Shown here: positions 14,487 through 16,835 of the stretch, piece by piece | Layout of the letters: every line of letters starts with the position of its first letter | How positions within the stretch are numbered: position 1 is the first letter of the stretch | Source of the DNA: Thermoplasmata archaeon | GTDB lineage: Archaea > Thermoplasmatota > Thermoplasmata > Lutacidiplasmatales > UBA184 | Assembly (NCBI GenBank): GCA_030043545.1 | Contig: JASHXM010000112.1 | Coordinates: 1 to 16,835 of the forward strand | Length of the DNA: 16,835 nucleotides | Direction of reading: 5' to 3' | Translations under genes and position numbers: made by a program | Notes under the pieces: generated by a model | Told to the model about the DNA's origin: nothing | What the model saw: only the letters and a program-made list of their open reading frames with translations | The model's database searches: none

Positions 14487-15086
14487 TCACCCGGCGGTCG
14501 CGTGGCCGGATTCGGCGAACGGGAGCGCGGACGGCGGCTCCACGATCGAGAGATCGATCCGAAGGACGTACCCTTCCTCGGACTCGACGACCGGGAAGCC
14601 GCTGTTGCGGACGACGTCGAGCATCGGCCGGTTCGTCGGCTGGACGTAGACGACGAACCGGTGCACCCCGCGGCCCCGCGCGATCTGGGCGAGCCAATGG
14701 AGCAGCACGGTCCCGATCCCGTAGCCGTGCCACGCGTCGCGGACCAGGAACGCCGCCTCGGCCGTGGAGGGATCGGCCCGGTCGAGGACGTACTCGCCCT
14801 GCCCCAGCACGCGCGGCCCGCCCTGGACGCCGCCGACCGCCAGCAGCGACACCCGGTCCTCGGCCGGGCTCCCGCGGAGCATCTCCTCGACCGCCGTCTC
14901 GGGTCGAGTTGCCGCGAAGTACCGCATCTCGAGCGAGTCGGTCGAGACGTGGGCCACGAAGTCCATCAGGTCGTTCCGGTCCGTGGGACGGACCGGGCGC
15001 ACCCAGATCGGCGTGCCGTCACGCAGCGCCCCCGGCCCCTCGAGCTCCCAGTCGACGGGGCTCCCGGGAATCACGTCCTCCGACAT
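14487..15086 (-). CDS. GNAT family acetyltransferase
   Basis: This 199-residue protein would transfer an acetyl group from acetyl-CoA to an amine. The domain starts near residue 25 (TPIWVRPVRPTDRNDLMDFV). The SLEMRYF stretch (51-57) matches the pattern seen in protein-lysine acetyltransferase (Pat-like) GNATs. The acetyl-CoA loop is VRDAWHGYGIGTVLL (115-129), with the R/Q-x-x-G-x-G/A motif represented by H-G-Y-G-I-G. A later VYVQPTNRPMLDVVRNSGF is the usual fourth GNAT motif. Acetylation of proteins rather than small molecules is plausible because of the Pat-like features, but the substrate is not shown. The start ATG at 15086 follows GGGG(GA). No clear TATA box is visible, and the neighbours are not obviously linked. 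Confidence 0.9.
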   Translation of the reverse strand: MSEDVIPGSPVDWELEGPGALRDGTPIWVRPVRPTDRNDLMDFVAHVSTDSLEMRYFAATRPETAVEEMLRGSPAEDRVSLLAVGGVQGGPRVLGQGEYVLDRADPSTAEAAFLVRDAWHGYGIGTVLLHWLAQIARGRGVHRFVVYVQPTNRPMLDVVRNSGFPVVESEEGYVLRIDLSIVEPPSALPFAESGHATAG

Positions 15087-15182
15087 CGGCCGATCCCCCG
15101 CTCAACGACTGCGCCGGGGGCCGCATGAATCCGAGGTCAACTCGCCTTGACGCCCCCCGCCGGCGGGGGCGGATCCGTCCTC

Positions 15183-15917
15183 CTACTCGAGCGTCGCCGG
15201 ATGGGGCGCGTCGTTCGCGGCCCGAAGCGATCGCTGGGTGTACTCCTCGAGGGCGTGTGCCTGGTCGGCGTTCAACTGTGTCGCTGCCCAGCCCCAGTGC
15301 GCCGCGATCCGGTCTCCGGGAGCGAGACCGGGCAGCATGCGCGCGTCGTACGCGACCGAGCGGGCGCCGGGTTCGCCGAGGGCGAGGGCACCCGACCGGA
15401 CGACCACCGACGGCTGACGCACCTCGAGGCGATCGGGGCCGACCGAACGGACCTCGGCGACCGCCGGCCGGCACGCCTCGATGTTCGGGACCGTCGTCTC
15501 GACGTGCCCAGTGACGGCTCCCGCCCCGACATACGTCACGTGGAAGACGTGGTGCGGGAGCGCGCCCGCCGGGAGGTTCGACTCGCGCTCGCGGGCGACG
15601 AACTCCGGAAGGCCCCGTCGCTGGAGCGCCCGCAGGATCGGGGCGAACTCCGCGCGCCCGAACGCGTCCAGGAGCCGGTTGCCGATCCAGTACGCCTCGA
15701 CGACCTCGAGGTCGAACGGGCGGAGCCCGTGCCGCTCGGCGATCGCCTCGAGGTACGGGTAGAGCGCTTCGAACTTCGACAGCGCCGCCTCCGCGGCGTC
15801 CCGGCCGCGGCCGTCGACGATCGCCCGGTAGAGGGTCGGCTCGGCGTCCGACGGACCGCAGTACTGGAGCCGGTTCGTGGCCAGGCTGAACCGGGCGGCG
15901 AGCTGGTACCCTTCCAT
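15183..15917 (-). CDS. DUF6390-like protein
   Basis: This 244-residue protein matches the pattern I recall for the DUF6390 family. The matching parts are an N-terminal RFSLATNRLQYCGPSD (9-24), VVEAYWIGNRLLD (72-84), PHHVFHV (121-127), a strand-rich middle with EVRQPSVVVRSGALALGEP, and APGDRIAAHWGWAATQL (199-215). Function is not established. The conserved Cys20 and His122, His123 and His126 could be metal or catalytic residues, which is a guess. It starts 1 base after the stop of the EamA-like transporter gene on the same strand, so the two are almost certainly co-transcribed. No membrane segments or signal peptide are visible; it is probably cytosolic. Confidence 0.78.
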   Translation of the reverse strand: MEGYQLAARFSLATNRLQYCGPSDAEPTLYRAIVDGRGRDAAEAALSKFEALYPYLEAIAERHGLRPFDLEVVEAYWIGNRLLDAFGRAEFAPILRALQRRGLPEFVARERESNLPAGALPHHVFHVTYVGAGAVTGHVETTVPNIEACRPAVAEVRSVGPDRLEVRQPSVVVRSGALALGEPGARSVAYDARMLPGLAPGDRIAAHWGWAATQLNADQAHALEEYTQRSLRAANDAPHPATLE

Positions 15918-15918
15918 C

Positions 15919-16835
15919 CTAGGCGTCGGCGGGAGGGGGCCCGACGGACCGGGGTCGTCCCGCGGCCGCCCACCAGCGGTCGATCGCGAGGATCACGGCG
16001 ACTCCCGCGCCGATCGCCAGGGCCCCGAGGAGCGGCCCGTCGGCCACGCTCAGATGGCGGACCGCGACGCTCAGGAGCCAGGTCACGGGGTACCCGACGA
16101 CCAGCACCGCGGTCGCCACGCCGAGGTCGACCCGAGCGAGCCCCGTGTACCACGTCGCGACGAACGCGGTGAGGAGGATGGCGCTGATCGCGACCCACTC
16201 CCACTCGACGCCGGTGAATCCGCGGACCGCGCCCCACTGCGCGGTCGCGGTGAGGTAGCCGACGAGCACGACGCCGCCGATCCCCATCCGACCGAGCGAC
16301 ACGACGGACGGCGCGAGGTCGGCGAGCGCCCGCTTCGAGACGGTGTACTCCCCCGCCCAGAGGACCGTCGCGGCGAGGACGTAGACGCTGCCGTCGGTCC
16401 AGACGACCGACGTGAGGGAGAGGAGGAGGTAGCCGCCGCCCAACAGGAGGGCGGCGCCGACGACGTACGCCGGGTGCAGCCGCTCGCGGAGGAAGACGAC
16501 CGAGAACGCCGCGGCGAACAGGAACAGGGTGCGGTAGAGGAACGACGCCGTCGTCGCGCCGCCGGCGAGCGTCGCCAGCTCGAGCCCCCGGAAGAACAGG
16601 AGGAACGGCACCGAGCCGCCGATCACCCCGATCACCGTGAGCCGGATCCAATCGGAGGCGCGCAGGCGGCGGGACGCGCTCCCGTAGCGAAGAGCGAGGA
16701 CGACGAACGGGACCAGCATGACCGCCACCAGGAGGTTCCGGACCGTCACGAACGCATCCGAGCTGGTGTTGCCGACCGCGTACGAGTTCACGAACGTGGA
16801 GAGCCCGCTCACGACGGCCGTCGTGAGGACGAGTC
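15919..16835 (-). CDS. EamA/DMT-family transporter (N-terminus outside window)
   Basis: About ten membrane helices in two EamA-type halves. The frame stays open past the GTG at 16812 to the right edge. The upstream codons read LVLTTAVVSGLSTF, which completes the first membrane helix, so the true start lies beyond the window and the GTG is probably internal. The first half includes FRGLELATLAGGATTASFLY, a typical EamA region. The second half begins near AATVLWAGEYTVSKRAL. The family exports metabolites, amino acids or related small molecules; the substrate is unknown. It overlaps no neighbour, and its TAG is followed after 1 base by the ATG of the DUF6390-like gene, suggesting one transcript with a shared purpose. 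Confidence 0.9.
   Translation of the reverse strand, partial: LVLTTAVVSGLSTFVNSYAVGNTSSDAFVTVRNLLVAVMLVPFVVLALRYGSASRRLRASDWIRLTVIGVIGGSVPFLLFFRGLELATLAGGATTASFLYRTLFLFAAAFSVVFLRERLHPAYVVGAALLLGGGYLLLSLTSVVWTDGSVYVLAATVLWAGEYTVSKRALADLAPSVVSLGRMGIGGVVLVGYLTATAQWGAVRGFTGVEWEWVAISAILLTAFVATWYTGLARVDLGVATAVLVVGYPVTWLLSVAVRHLSVADGPLLGALAIGAGVAVILAIDRWWAAAGRPRSVGPPPADA

Noticed and set aside
13698..15128. Plus-strand open frame over the CBS and GNAT genes
   Set aside because: It crosses gene boundaries and the leaderless promoter; composition is typical of a shadow frame.
1..16835. tRNA, rRNA, CRISPR array, insertion sequence
   Set aside because: No cloverleaf-like gene, regular direct repeats with spacers, transposase motif or terminal inverted repeats were seen on reading both strands; a covariance-model scan would be more sensitive for tRNA.

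Overview
The window is about 16.8 kb of very GC-rich DNA in which nearly every gene lies on the minus strand. It reads as a high-GC microbial chromosome, and several small signs favour an archaeon. AT-rich TATA-like elements sit in otherwise GC-rich gaps. One of them lies about 24 bases before an ATG, which is leaderless spacing. GTG starts are common, and zinc-ribbon proteins of unassigned family are abundant. A high-GC Thermoplasmatota-type archaeon would fit, but no rRNA, tRNA or informational gene is present to prove it, so the assignment is inference. A high-GC bacterium is not excluded.

Positions 1-4676 (minus strand) hold a compact three-gene unit. It starts with a fusion of a beta-propeller to a TRAFAC-type GTPase through a Pro/Ala-rich linker. 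Next comes a 784-residue protein whose N-terminus resembles GTPase-associated protein 1 (GAP1, type-2 N domain). The last gene is cut by the left edge and encodes a TPR-like helical protein that overlaps its neighbour by ATGA. GTPase/GAP1 pairs are known from predicted bacterial conflict (immunity-like) systems, but no toxin-like effector is visible here.

Positions 4864-9672 (minus strand) hold six tightly packed genes in transcription order: a TPR-like protein with a split zinc ribbon, a 510-residue protein with an N-terminal zinc ribbon, a four-helix membrane protein, a helical protein, a YdjI-like SPFH protein with two C-terminal zinc ribbons, and a small two-helix membrane protein with a zinc ribbon. 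Four of the six have zinc-knuckle pairs. The only clear promoter-like signal lies upstream of the first gene, inside two short palindromes (9792-9811 and 9831-9851). The arrangement suggests a membrane-associated SPFH assembly with zinc-ribbon adaptors. The GTPase/GAP1 unit follows in the same orientation after 187 bp and may be functionally linked. This pair of modules is the most interesting part of the window.

The rest is more ordinary. There is a small unknown gene (10016-10396), a divergent two-gene ABC-2 exporter on the plus strand (10602-12355), and an MFS drug-type exporter convergent with it across only 12 bp. Then come a CBS-pair protein with a leaderless-type promoter, a GNAT acetyltransferase, and a DUF6390-like gene transcribed with an EamA-family transporter that runs off the right edge. 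I saw no rRNA, tRNA, CRISPR array or insertion sequence.
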